Positions 48,813 to 57,075 of a DNA stretch of 64,000 nt are shown piece after piece. This DNA is from Streptomyces europaeiscabiei. Lineage in GTDB: Bacteria; Actinomycetota; Actinomycetes; Streptomycetales; Streptomycetaceae. Position 1 is the first letter of the stretch; every line of letters begins with the position of its first letter. Made by a program: the position numbers and the translations under genes. The notes below the pieces were generated by a model that was given only the letters and a program-made list of their open reading frames with translations, ran no database searches and was not told where the DNA came from. The stretch is taken from contig NZ_CP107841.1 of NCBI RefSeq assembly GCF_036346855.1, positions 9,986,001 to 10,050,000 of the forward strand. Direction: 5' to 3'.

Positions 48813-49679
48813 GTGGCGAACAGCAATCCCACTGTCAGAAGGCGCCGCCTGGGCGCCGAGCTCCGCCGGCTCCGTCAGGCCAGCGGGCTGAAGAGTGCAG
48901 AAGCGGCCGAGCGGCTCATGGTCTCCCAGCCCAAGATCAGCCACTTGGAGAACGGTCGCCGCGCCATCAGCCCCCGCGATGTACGCGATCTGTGTGCGAT
49001 CTACGGAGTGACGGACCAGCAGGTCATCGACTCGCTGATGCGGATGGCCAAGGAATCCGGACAGCAGGGCTGGTGGAACGTCTACGGTGACATTCCCCAG
49101 AGTGTCTACGTCGGCCTGGAGGCGGACGCCGCCACCGTCCACGCATACGAGCCCATGGTGATCCCCGACCTGCTGCAGACCCCCGCCTACGCCCACGCGG
49201 TCATTGGGGAAACGATCCCTCTGCTCACTGCCGAACAGGCCGCCACACGTCTCAAGGTGCGGCTACGCCGGCAGCACCGGATCTACGACCCGGCCTGCCC
49301 GCTGCGTCTGTGGGTCATCGTGGACGAATCGTCACTGCGCCGTGTCGTCGGCGGCGAGGAGATCATGCGCGAGCAACTGGAGCACCTGAACACGCTCGGC
49401 GTGGAGCCCCACATCACCGTGCAGGTCCTCCCCTACACGGCGGGTGCCCACCCGGGTTTCGCAGGACGATTCTGCATCCTGAGGTTCGCCGACAGCCCAG
49501 AGGCAGTGGTGCACCTGGAACGCTTCACCAGCGATCTCTACCTGGAGAAACCATCCGACGTGCAGCACTACAGCGTGATGTACGACCACCTCCAGGCCCA
49601 GGCTCTCGACCCTGACAGCAGCCGCGACTTCATCACCGACGTCACCGAGACGTACGTCGACGCGGCGAGCCGTCCCTGA
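48813..49679 (+). CDS. XRE-family regulator with DUF5753 (Scr1) domain
   Basis: 288 residues from GTG 48813 behind CCGGAGG. HTH_31-type DNA-binding region at ~12-75 (LGAELRRLRQASGLKSAEAAERL, then SQPKISHLENGRRAIS). From ~95 the Scr1/DUF5753 domain (VYVGLEADAATVHAYEPMVIPDLLQTPAYAHAV, VDESSLRRVVGG, FTSDLYLEKPSDVQHY). In Streptomyces these regulators usually pair with a DUF397 gene just downstream. None is seen here; the downstream DNA holds a palindrome and a transposase relic instead. Confidence 0.9.
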   Translation: MANSNPTVRRRRLGAELRRLRQASGLKSAEAAERLMVSQPKISHLENGRRAISPRDVRDLCAIYGVTDQQVIDSLMRMAKESGQQGWWNVYGDIPQSVYVGLEADAATVHAYEPMVIPDLLQTPAYAHAVIGETIPLLTAEQAATRLKVRLRRQHRIYDPACPLRLWVIVDESSLRRVVGGEEIMREQLEHLNTLGVEPHITVQVLPYTAGAHPGFAGRFCILRFADSPEAVVHLERFTSDLYLEKPSDVQHYSVMYDHLQAQALDPDSSRDFITDVTETYVDAASRP

Positions 49680-49885
49680 GTGCCGGAATCGTGAGAGGCG
49701 AGGCGGCAGGCAGCCAGGCGTGCCGGCAGGCCAGGCCCGTACGGGACCGGCTCACACTCGGTTCGCTGGATCCGACCAGCTGGTTGAAGGCCAGATCGGC
49801 CGGCCGGGTCTCGAAGAGCGTGAACCGGACGGTGTCGGCGTGTCGTTGGGCGGCGGGTGATCTGCGCTCGGAAGCGAGGGGTATC

Positions 49886-49931
49886 GCCTACTCGCCTTGC
49901 GGCATGCATGCATGCCGCAAGGCGAGTAGGC
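49886..49931. repeat. 46-bp perfect palindrome without spacer
   Basis: Arms of 23 bases centred between 49908 and 49909, with CATGCATGCATG in the middle; the left arm begins GCCTACTCGCCTTGCGG. Another CATGCATGCC follows the right arm. With no spacer, it can extrude as a cruciform or fold as a hairpin in RNA. Confidence 0.95.
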
Positions 49932-49973
49932 ATGCATGCCGGCTTCCGCCGTCCTCGGCTGCGGCATCCTTGA

Positions 49974-50126
49974 GGGTCGGCCGGTGTCCGTACCGGCCCC
50001 GTCCGTACACGACGGCACAACGCACAACTCGAACAGCGCGCCGCCCCGCGCGGTCGGACACGCGTACAACTCCGCCCGGAAGCATGACACTTCCGCGATC
50101 GCATCCCGCAGGGCACTCTGATGCCC
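49974..50126 (-). pseudogene. N-terminal relic of a DDE-type transposase
   Basis: About 50 residues read SALRDAIAEVSCFRAELYACP, TARGGALFELC and SCTDG, closely like the start of a common Streptomyces IS701-like transposase (FRxEFYxCLTxRADALFELxDALLCTDGP). The match stops at the CTDG point and no catalytic core follows. The remainder of the element is gone. Confidence 0.6.
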
Positions 50127-50271
50127 CAGATCCAGGACCACGGCCTTCGTACTCTCTCCTCTGCTCCGTGACGGCGCACAGGATCGGACGCAGGCCGCCT
50201 TCACGTCCGCCGAACCGCGAAAACGGTGGTCAAGTACGGCTCACCCTCGATGCCGGAGCCACATGACAGGC

Positions 50272-50958
50272 TCAGGGGGTGAAGACCTGGTCGAGGCGGT
50301 CGATGGTCCCGTCGCTGCCGAGGTGGTAGGTGAAGACCAGGCCGGAGTTCGGGTGCGCCTCGAGCCAGTCGAGGAACTCCTGGACGCCGATGGGCTGATT
50401 CTCCGTGCTTTCCACGATGGGGTTGGTGACGGTGATGTCCGCGGCCTGATCCATCGGGATGAAGGTCTCCTTGCCGACCGTCTCGAACGGCGCACCGTCC
50501 GAGTCGGGGGTGCCGCATCCCCAGTTGCCGTGCTTGACGATCAAGCTGAGGAATCCCCCTTCCGGGGTGTAGCGGTAGACCGCGATCTCGTCGGGGGAGA
50601 TGGGCATCTTGTGGTCGCAGTCGTCGGCTGCTTCGCCGCCGGTGCCCGCTGAGGGCGTGGCCGTGGGGGTCGGTGACGTGGAGGCAGTCGTTACGCCCCC
50701 GGGGGTCTTGGCCCCGCTGCTCGGGTCCGTGGAAGCCTTCGCGTCGGGCTTCTCGCCCGTCGTGCCCGCCGGTGCCCCGGTCTTGTCGGTGCTGTCGCTG
50801 GTCGACGACGCGGTCGATGTCGCGTCACCGTCGGCGCCCCCCGTACCGCCGTCACCGGAGCATCCTGTGAGGCCCAGCGCCCCAGCGGCGCACACGCCCA
50901 GCACAGCTGCCTTGACGGCGCCCGGTCTGCGGCGGCTCTTCCTCGGCGTCAGGTTCAT
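50272..50958 (-). CDS. Exported lipoprotein of unknown function
   Basis: 228 residues. Signal peptide with lipobox LTGC (about Cys33), then a Ser/Thr/Gly/Pro-rich linker of ~75 residues that would span the wall. A folded domain of ~120 residues follows (EAADDCDHKMPISPDEIAVYRY, LIVKHGNWGCGTPDSDG, FLDWLEAHPNSGLVFTYHLG) with two Cys that may form a disulfide. Family not recognised. It stands alone. Confidence 0.75.
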   Translation of the reverse strand: MNLTPRKSRRRPGAVKAAVLGVCAAGALGLTGCSGDGGTGGADGDATSTASSTSDSTDKTGAPAGTTGEKPDAKASTDPSSGAKTPGGVTTASTSPTPTATPSAGTGGEAADDCDHKMPISPDEIAVYRYTPEGGFLSLIVKHGNWGCGTPDSDGAPFETVGKETFIPMDQAADITVTNPIVESTENQPIGVQEFLDWLEAHPNSGLVFTYHLGSDGTIDRLDQVFTP

Positions 50959-51310
50959 CGTTCGTCCCCCGTCTTGGGTGTTAGAGGTCTCCGTGGGCCT
51001 CGTCGGCTCGGGAGCAAGGGACGAGTTTCAGCCGTCGGCAGTTGCACGTCCTGGCTAGATTGTGCACGTTGACGTCGCCGGTGCGGATCGGCGGGTTCCG
51101 ACCTGTGCGCCGAGCGACAACCAGGAGAGCGGACCAAGCGAACAGGGGCAGGCCGTGGCCGCCGCGGTGGGAGCCGGACGACCGGTCGAAGCTGCGGGCG
51201 CCGGGGCCGGTGTTCGCCCCGGCGCTTCCCGGTGACTGCCGGGAGGTGTTGTCGGGTCAGCGGTGCGGGGCCGGTCCGCGGATGCGCGGTCCCGGCCCCG
51301 CCGCGGGGCG

Positions 51311-52201
51311 TCACGCCTCGCAGGCGCTCTTCGTGTCGCTCGTGTCGGCGGTGCAGGTGTCGGTGTTGGCGCCCCCGTTGAGGGAGTCGTTTCCGAACAC
51401 GCCGTCCACGGCGTCGAGGGTGTCGTTGCCGGCCCCGCCGCTGTGGGTGTCGCTGCCGGCGCCGCCGACGAGGATGTCGTTCCCCGTCCCGCCCACCAGC
51501 AGGTCGTTGCCCCCGAAGCCGGACAGGATGTCGTTCGTGCTGCCGCCGGTGAGCGTGTCGCCGAACTGGCTGCCGTAGACGTTCTCCACGTCCGAGAGGA
51601 CGTTGTCGCCCTCGCCGCCGATGCCGTCGTCGGCGGCGTTGTCGATGTCGACGACCACGCCCGAGCCGCTCTCCAGATAGCTGACGAGGTCTGTGGTGCC
51701 ACCCCCGCCGCTGAGCCGGTCGGCACCGGTGCCGCCGATGAGGAGGTCGAAGGTGACGCCGCCGTTCAGGGTGTCGTTGCCCGCGCCGCCGTTGAGGATG
51801 TTGCTGCCGGGGCTGGGACCGCCGTTGATGACGTCGTTGCCCGACTCCCCCCTCATGTCCCCTCGGATGTTGCCGGTCTTGGTGATGATGTCGTTGCCGT
51901 CCCCGGCGTTGACCACGACCGTGTCGTTGTTGAGGTTGACCGGGCAGGCCACAGTGCCGTTGCCCTGAAGTGTGCAGCCGACGCCCGCGGTCAAGGTGTC
52001 GGCAGTGTCCTGGATGACGACGCTGCTCCCCGACAGACTGACCCGTATGTTGTTCGCGCGGCCGGCCGCCGCGTTCACGACCACGTTGGTCCCGCTCTTG
52101 AACACACCGGTGGCCGCGCTCGCGGGTCCTCCGGTCAAGGTCACCGCGGAACCCGCCATCGCCGTGACCACCATGACCCGGAGTAACGCTTTTCTGCCCA
52201 T
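51311..52201 (-). CDS. Secreted calcium-binding RTX-like repeat protein
   Basis: 296 residues from ATG 52201 with GAGAGGAAG upstream. Signal peptide of about 29 residues ending ASA. From residue ~100 many hemolysin-type nonapeptides GGxGxDxLx occur (GGAGNDTLNGG, GGTGADRLSGG, GGNDLLVGG, GGTGNDILVGG), which form a calcium-stabilised beta-roll. No toxin or enzyme domain and no type I secretion genes are present, so it is a Sec-exported structural or adhesive protein. Two Cys near the C-terminus may bond. Confidence 0.85.
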   Translation of the reverse strand: MGRKALLRVMVVTAMAGSAVTLTGGPASAATGVFKSGTNVVVNAAAGRANNIRVSLSGSSVVIQDTADTLTAGVGCTLQGNGTVACPVNLNNDTVVVNAGDGNDIITKTGNIRGDMRGESGNDVINGGPSPGSNILNGGAGNDTLNGGVTFDLLIGGTGADRLSGGGGTTDLVSYLESGSGVVVDIDNAADDGIGGEGDNVLSDVENVYGSQFGDTLTGGSTNDILSGFGGNDLLVGGTGNDILVGGAGSDTHSGGAGNDTLDAVDGVFGNDSLNGGANTDTCTADTSDTKSACEA

Positions 52202-52371
52202 GGGCTTCCTCTCGCTCGCGTGAATCGACCTGGCCGCGCACCGCCGGTGCGTCGAACCGGTTCTACGGTTCCAGGGGAACTCCGGCGGTACATGGGGGAA
52301 CGGCCCCCATGTACCGCCCGCGCGGCCGGGCCGCCCGTAGAGCGGAGGGCATGCACGGGGAACCAGTGGGC

Positions 52372-52650
52372 TCAGACGTAGACACCTGATTCGAAGCCGA
52401 GCTCCTCCCACCTCTCCTCGGTGAAGGGAACGCCTCCGTCCACGGACACCATGCAGGTCACGTCGATGTCCCAACGGCCGTCGTCACCGACGAGAACGCT
52501 GTCGACGTTGACCACGTCGTAGGTGTCCAGGCGGATACCCAACCCGGGGAAGGGCGGCACCGGCAGCCTCAGTTCGCGCAGCCATGTGCCGTCGGGCGTG
52601 TACGCCACGAGCAGTGCCCGTATGGGGCCGTCGACCAGCCTCTTGCTCAC
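52372..52650 (-). CDS. Small hypothetical protein
   Basis: 92 residues from GTG 52650 with GAGGAAAG upstream. It begins SKRLVDGPIRALLVAYTPDGTWLREL and ends LGFESGVYV; predicted soluble, mainly beta. No family recognised. The RTX-like gene lies 170 bases downstream on the same strand. Confidence 0.65.
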   Translation of the reverse strand: MSKRLVDGPIRALLVAYTPDGTWLRELRLPVPPFPGLGIRLDTYDVVNVDSVLVGDDGRWDIDVTCMVSVDGGVPFTEERWEELGFESGVYV

Positions 52651-52795
52651 GGTACTTTCCTCTTCACCGGTGGGTCGGCCCGGACCGGCGTGGGGCGGGC
52701 CCGCTGCCACGACGCTATCAGCCTGTTCGCCCGCTCAACGCCGGTCTGTCCGCTCGGAGTTGGCGGCAGGGCCACGGTCCCGGTCCAGCCCTGCC

Positions 52796-53656
52796 TCACG
52801 CGTCGTAGAGGTGGAAGCCGCGGCCGCTCTTGCGGCCGAGGTGGCCTGCGGCGACCATGCGTCGCAGCAGGGCGGGCGGCGCGTACAGCGGCTCCTTGAA
52901 CTCTTCGTACATCGACTCGGCCACCGCCTGCGCGGTGTCGAGGCCGATGAGGTCGAGCAGGCGCAGGGGGCCCATGGGGTGGGCGCAGCCCAGCTCCATG
53001 CCCTGGTCGATGTCGTCCGGGCGGGCGCCGCCGGACTCCACCATCCGTACCGCGCTGAGCAGATAGGGCACGAGGAGCGCGTTGACGACGAATCCGGAGC
53101 GGTCGGGTGCCTGGATGACCTCCTTGCCCAGCTGTGCGGCGAAGTCCCGGGTGCGCCGCACGGTCTCCTCGCTGGTGGTGAGGGCAGGAATGAGCTCGAT
53201 CAGCCGCTGGACGGGCACGGGATTGAAGAAGTGCATGCCGATGAGCTGTGCGGGCCGGTCGGTGGAGACCGCGAGGTCGACGATGGGGATGGAGGAGGTG
53301 TTGGTGGCGAGGATCGCCGTGGGGTCCTCGACCGCCTTGTCCAGGGCGCGCAGGACGTCGGTCTTGATGTCCCGGTTCTCGGCGACGGCCTCGACGACGA
53401 ACTGTCGGTCGGCCATGTCGCTGAGGTCGTGGGTGAAGGACAGCCCGGCCAGGGCCTGGTCCCGCTGCTGTTCGCTGAGCTTGCCACGCCGTACGCCCCG
53501 GTCGAGGGAGGCGGTGATGCGGCGGCGGCCGGCTTCGACGGCGTCGTGGGTGGCTTCGGCGACACGGACGTCGAGGCCGCTCTGGGCGGCGACTTCGGCG
53601 ATGCCGGAGCCCATGAGGCCGCAGCCGACGACGCCGAGGCGGGTGACGGGATCCAT
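52796..53656 (-). CDS. 3-hydroxyacyl-CoA (3-hydroxybutyryl-CoA) dehydrogenase
   Basis: 286 residues, the usual length of the single-function enzyme. NAD-binding GVVGCGLMGSGIAEVAAQ at the N-terminus; catalytic His in GMHFFNPVPVQRLIE; C-terminal dimer domain with NALLVPYLLSAVRM and HPMGPLRLLDLIGLD. It oxidises 3-hydroxyacyl-CoA with NAD. It lies 63 bases downstream of icmF on the same strand, so the two are probably co-transcribed. Confidence 0.93.
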   Translation of the reverse strand: MDPVTRLGVVGCGLMGSGIAEVAAQSGLDVRVAEATHDAVEAGRRRITASLDRGVRRGKLSEQQRDQALAGLSFTHDLSDMADRQFVVEAVAENRDIKTDVLRALDKAVEDPTAILATNTSSIPIVDLAVSTDRPAQLIGMHFFNPVPVQRLIELIPALTTSEETVRRTRDFAAQLGKEVIQAPDRSGFVVNALLVPYLLSAVRMVESGGARPDDIDQGMELGCAHPMGPLRLLDLIGLDTAQAVAESMYEEFKEPLYAPPALLRRMVAAGHLGRKSGRGFHLYDA

Positions 53657-53719
53657 CAGGGGGTCCTATCTGCTGGGTGGCCGCGCGAGTGGCCGCGCGC
53701 GGGCTTCCGGGGCTGGGGT

Positions 53720-56700
53720 TCAGACGTTGCGGCGGTACTGGCCGCCGACCTCGAAGAAGGCCTCGGTGATCTGCTGGAGCGAGCAGACCCGGGCGGCGTC
53801 CATGAGGACGGCGAAGACGTTGCGGCCGCTCACCGCCGCGTCCTTGAGAGCGGTCAGGGCGGCGTGGGCCTGGTCCCGGTGGCCGGCCTGGTACTCCCGC
53901 ACGCGGTCCAGCTGGGACTGCTTCTCCACCTCGGTGGCGCGGGCCAGCTCGATGACACCGGGCTCGGCGGTGTCGGCGTGGGGATTGCGGAAGGTGTTGA
54001 CGCCGATGAGGGGCAGGGTGCCGTCGTGCTTGCGGTGTTCGTAGAGCATCGACTCGTCCTGGATGCGGCCGCGTTGGTAGCCGGTCTCCATGGCGCCGAG
54101 CACGCCGCCGCGTTCGTTGATCCGCTCGAACTCCTGGAGTACCGCCTCCTCGACCAGGTCGGTGAGTTCGTCGATGATGAACGATCCCTGGAGGGGGTTC
54201 TCGTTCATGGCCAGGCCCCATTCCCGGTTGATGATCAGCTGGATGGCCAGGGCCCGGCGTACGGATTCCTCGGTGGGGGTGGTGACCGCCTCGTCGTAGG
54301 CGTTGGTGTGCAGGCTGTTGCAGTTGTCGTAGATGGCGATGAGCGCCTGCAACGTGGTGCGGATGTCGTTGAAGTCCATCTCCTGGGCGTGCAGGGAGCG
54401 GCCGGAGGTCTGGACGTGGTACTTCAGCTTCTGGCTGCGCTCGCCCGCGCCGTAGCGCTCCCGCATCGCCACGGCCCAGATGCGGCGGGCGACCCGGCCC
54501 AGCACCGCGTACTCCGGATCCATGCCGTTGGAGAAGAAGAACGACAGGTTCGGGGCGAAGTCGTCGATGCGCATGCCCCTGGCGAGGTAGGCCTCGACGT
54601 AGGTGAAGCCGTTGGCCAGGGTGAACGCCAGCTGGCTGATGGGGTTGGCCCCGGCTTCGGCGATGTGATAGCCGGAGATGGACACCGAGTAGAAGTTGCG
54701 GACCTGGTTCGCGATGAACCACTCCTGGATGTCGGCCATCATCCGCAGGGAGAACTCGGTGGAGAACAGGCAGGTGTTCTGGCCCTGGTCCTCCTTGAGG
54801 ATGTCGGCCTGCACCGTGCCGCGCACGTTCGCCAGCGCGTGCGCGGTCAGCTCGGCGGCCTCCTCGGGCGACGGGTCGCGGCCCTCGGCGGCGCGGAACC
54901 TGTCGGCCTGCTGGTCGATGACGGTGTTCAGGAAGAACGCCAGGACGGTCGGCGCGGGCCCGTTGATCGTCATGGAGACCGAGGTCGTCGGCGCGACCAG
55001 GTCGAAGCCGTCGTAGAGCGCCTTCATGTCCCCCAGCGTGGCCACCGACACCCCGGAGGTGCCGACCTTGCCGTACACGTCGGGACGTTCGTCCGGGTCA
55101 CGGCCGTAGAGGGTGACCGAGTCGAACGCCGTGGACAGACGGGTGGCCGGCTGGCCTTCGGAGAGCAGCTTGAAGCGCCGGTTGGTGCGGAACGGGTCTC
55201 CCTCACCGGCGAACATCCGGGCCGGGTCCTCGCCGTCGCGCTTGAAGGGGAACACTCCGGCGGTGAAGGGGAAGTGGCCGGGGAGGTTCTCCCGGCGCCA
55301 GAAGCCCACGAGTTCCCCGTGGTCGGTGAACCGGGGCAGCGCGACGCGGGGAATCCTGTTGCCGGACAGGGACTCGCGGGTCAGCCTGGTGCGGATCTCC
55401 TTGTCCCGGACCTTCACAACCTGCTCGTCGCCCGAGTAGGAGGCGACGACGGCGGGCCACTTCGCGATCTGCTCGCCCAGGTCGTGCGGGAGCCGTCGGC
55501 GGGCGTCCGCCAGCAGCGACCCCACGTCGTCCGCGTCGAGACCGGCGTCGACGAGCTCGCCCCTCACCGTGTCCAGACGCTGCACCCGGCGTGCGGCCTC
55601 GGCCAGCCGGCCGGTCTCGGCGTGGTAGGCGCGGACGGCGTCGGTGATCTCGGCGAGATAGCGCACCCGGTCCGCGGGCACGACCTGGCGGATGCCGGAG
55701 GAGTGCCGCGCGTCGACCGGTCGCAGTGTGCCCTCGGGCAGCGGCAGCCCCTTCTCGGCCAGGGCGGTCTTCACGTGCTGGTAGAGCGCGGTGACGCCGT
55801 CGTCGTTGAAGGTGGCCGCCGAGGTGCCGTACACCGGCATGTCCTCGGGCCGCATGCCGAACGCCTCGCGGTTACGGACCAGTTGACGGCCCACGTCACG
55901 CAACGCGTCCTTGGCGCCGCGCCGCTCGAACTTGTTGATCGCCACGACGTCGGCGAAGTCGAGCATGTCGATCTTCTCCAGCTGCGAGGCGGCGCCGAAC
56001 TCCGGCGTCATCACGTACATCGAGGTGTCGACGAACGGCACGATCGCCGCGTCGCCCTGCCCGATGCCCGGCGTCTCCACGATCACCAGGTCGAAACCGG
56101 CGGCCTTGACCACGTCGATCACGTGGGACAGGTGCTCGGGCAGCTCGCGGCTGCCGCGGGTGGCCAGGCTCCGGAAGAAGACCCGGCTGCCGTCGAGGGA
56201 GTTCATCCGGATCCGGTCGCCGAGCAGGGCACCGCCGCCCCGGCGGCGGGTCGGGTCGACCGCGATCACGGCGATCCGCAGCTTGTCCTGCTGGTCGATG
56301 CGGAACCGGCGTACCAGTTCGTCGGTCAGCGAGGACTTGCCGGAACCGCCGGTGCCGGTGATGCCCAGGACCGGTGTGATCCGGGCCGAGGCGGCGGCCC
56401 GCAGCCGGTCCAGGAAGTCCTCCGGCAGCTTCCCGAGTTCGGCTCCGGTGACGGCACGGGCGATCGCGAACCGGTCCCCCGCGAGTACGGCGGCGACCTC
56501 GGCCGGCTTGCCGTCCCACAGGTCGAAGTCGCAGTCCCGCACGACCGAGTTGACCATCCCGGCCAACCCCATCCGCTGACCGTCCTCCGGGGAGAAGATG
56601 GTCACCCCGCTCGCCCGCAGCCGGGCTATCTCCTCGGGCACGATGACGCCGCCGCCACCGCCCACCACCCGGACGTGGTCCGCCCCCTGCGCGCGCAGCG

Positions 56701-56950
56701 ACTCGACCAGGTACTCGAAGTACTCCACGTGTCCGCCCTGGTAGGACGAGACCGCCACACCGTGGGCGTCCTCCTCCAGCGCCGCGTCCACGACCTCCTG
56801 CACCGACCGGTTGTGTCCGAGGTGGATCACCTCGGCGCCCTGGGACTGGAAGATCCGCCGCATGATGTTGATCGACGCGTCGTGTCCGTCGAACAGGGCC
56901 GAAGCCGTGACCAGGCGGACGGGGTGCACGGGTTGGTGCAGGTCGCTCAT
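53720..56950 (-). CDS. icmF: Fused isobutyryl-CoA mutase
   Basis: 1076 residues. Order: B12-binding domain (~10-140, with the base-off motif FDGHDASINIMRR), a MeaI/ArgK-type GTPase chaperone (~195-400, P-loop GITGTGGSGKSS, later NKFE), a linker, and the mutase TIM barrel (~550-1070, GTSGVSVATLGDMKALYDGFDLV and the late FNDIRTTLQAL). This is the IcmF architecture, interconverting isobutyryl- and n-butyryl-CoA with adenosylcobalamin. A perfect palindrome lies 44 bases upstream. Neighbours fit short-chain acyl-CoA catabolism. Confidence 0.93.
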   Translation of the reverse strand: MSDLHQPVHPVRLVTASALFDGHDASINIMRRIFQSQGAEVIHLGHNRSVQEVVDAALEEDAHGVAVSSYQGGHVEYFEYLVESLRAQGADHVRVVGGGGGVIVPEEIARLRASGVTIFSPEDGQRMGLAGMVNSVVRDCDFDLWDGKPAEVAAVLAGDRFAIARAVTGAELGKLPEDFLDRLRAAASARITPVLGITGTGGSGKSSLTDELVRRFRIDQQDKLRIAVIAVDPTRRRGGGALLGDRIRMNSLDGSRVFFRSLATRGSRELPEHLSHVIDVVKAAGFDLVIVETPGIGQGDAAIVPFVDTSMYVMTPEFGAASQLEKIDMLDFADVVAINKFERRGAKDALRDVGRQLVRNREAFGMRPEDMPVYGTSAATFNDDGVTALYQHVKTALAEKGLPLPEGTLRPVDARHSSGIRQVVPADRVRYLAEITDAVRAYHAETGRLAEAARRVQRLDTVRGELVDAGLDADDVGSLLADARRRLPHDLGEQIAKWPAVVASYSGDEQVVKVRDKEIRTRLTRESLSGNRIPRVALPRFTDHGELVGFWRRENLPGHFPFTAGVFPFKRDGEDPARMFAGEGDPFRTNRRFKLLSEGQPATRLSTAFDSVTLYGRDPDERPDVYGKVGTSGVSVATLGDMKALYDGFDLVAPTTSVSMTINGPAPTVLAFFLNTVIDQQADRFRAAEGRDPSPEEAAELTAHALANVRGTVQADILKEDQGQNTCLFSTEFSLRMMADIQEWFIANQVRNFYSVSISGYHIAEAGANPISQLAFTLANGFTYVEAYLARGMRIDDFAPNLSFFFSNGMDPEYAVLGRVARRIWAVAMRERYGAGERSQKLKYHVQTSGRSLHAQEMDFNDIRTTLQALIAIYDNCNSLHTNAYDEAVTTPTEESVRRALAIQLIINREWGLAMNENPLQGSFIIDELTDLVEEAVLQEFERINERGGVLGAMETGYQRGRIQDESMLYEHRKHDGTLPLIGVNTFRNPHADTAEPGVIELARATEVEKQSQLDRVREYQAGHRDQAHAALTALKDAAVSGRNVFAVLMDAARVCSLQQITEAFFEVGGQYRRNV

Positions 56951-56993
56951 GGGGGCCTTCCCGGACGGTTCGGTGTGACACTGCTACAGAGAT

Positions 56994-57011
56994 ACTAGGA
57001 CGTCCTAGTAA
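56994..57011. promoter_or_regulatory. 18-bp perfect palindrome, probable TetR-type operator
   Basis: TACTAGGACGTCCTAGTA, centred between 57002 and 57003, just upstream of icmF. Its symmetry and position suit a TetR/AcrR-type repressor of acyl-CoA genes. No tetR gene is in the window. Confidence 0.7.
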
Positions 57012-57075
57012 ATTGCCGGAAGTGGCCACGAGGATGTGAGCAGCGGCACAGGGGCTGTGCGGGCGGTCCCCCGGG

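Larger units (their letters stand above)
49680..50271. other. Intergenic stretch with palindrome and transposase relic
   Basis: About 590 bases where a DUF397 gene would be expected. It contains a perfect 46-bp palindrome and a short transposase remnant. No intact gene found. Confidence 0.5.

Noticed and set aside
52523..56998. 1491-codon plus-strand frame opposite icmF
   Set aside because: Antisense shadow; the minus-strand frames encode IcmF and 3-hydroxyacyl-CoA dehydrogenase with all motifs.
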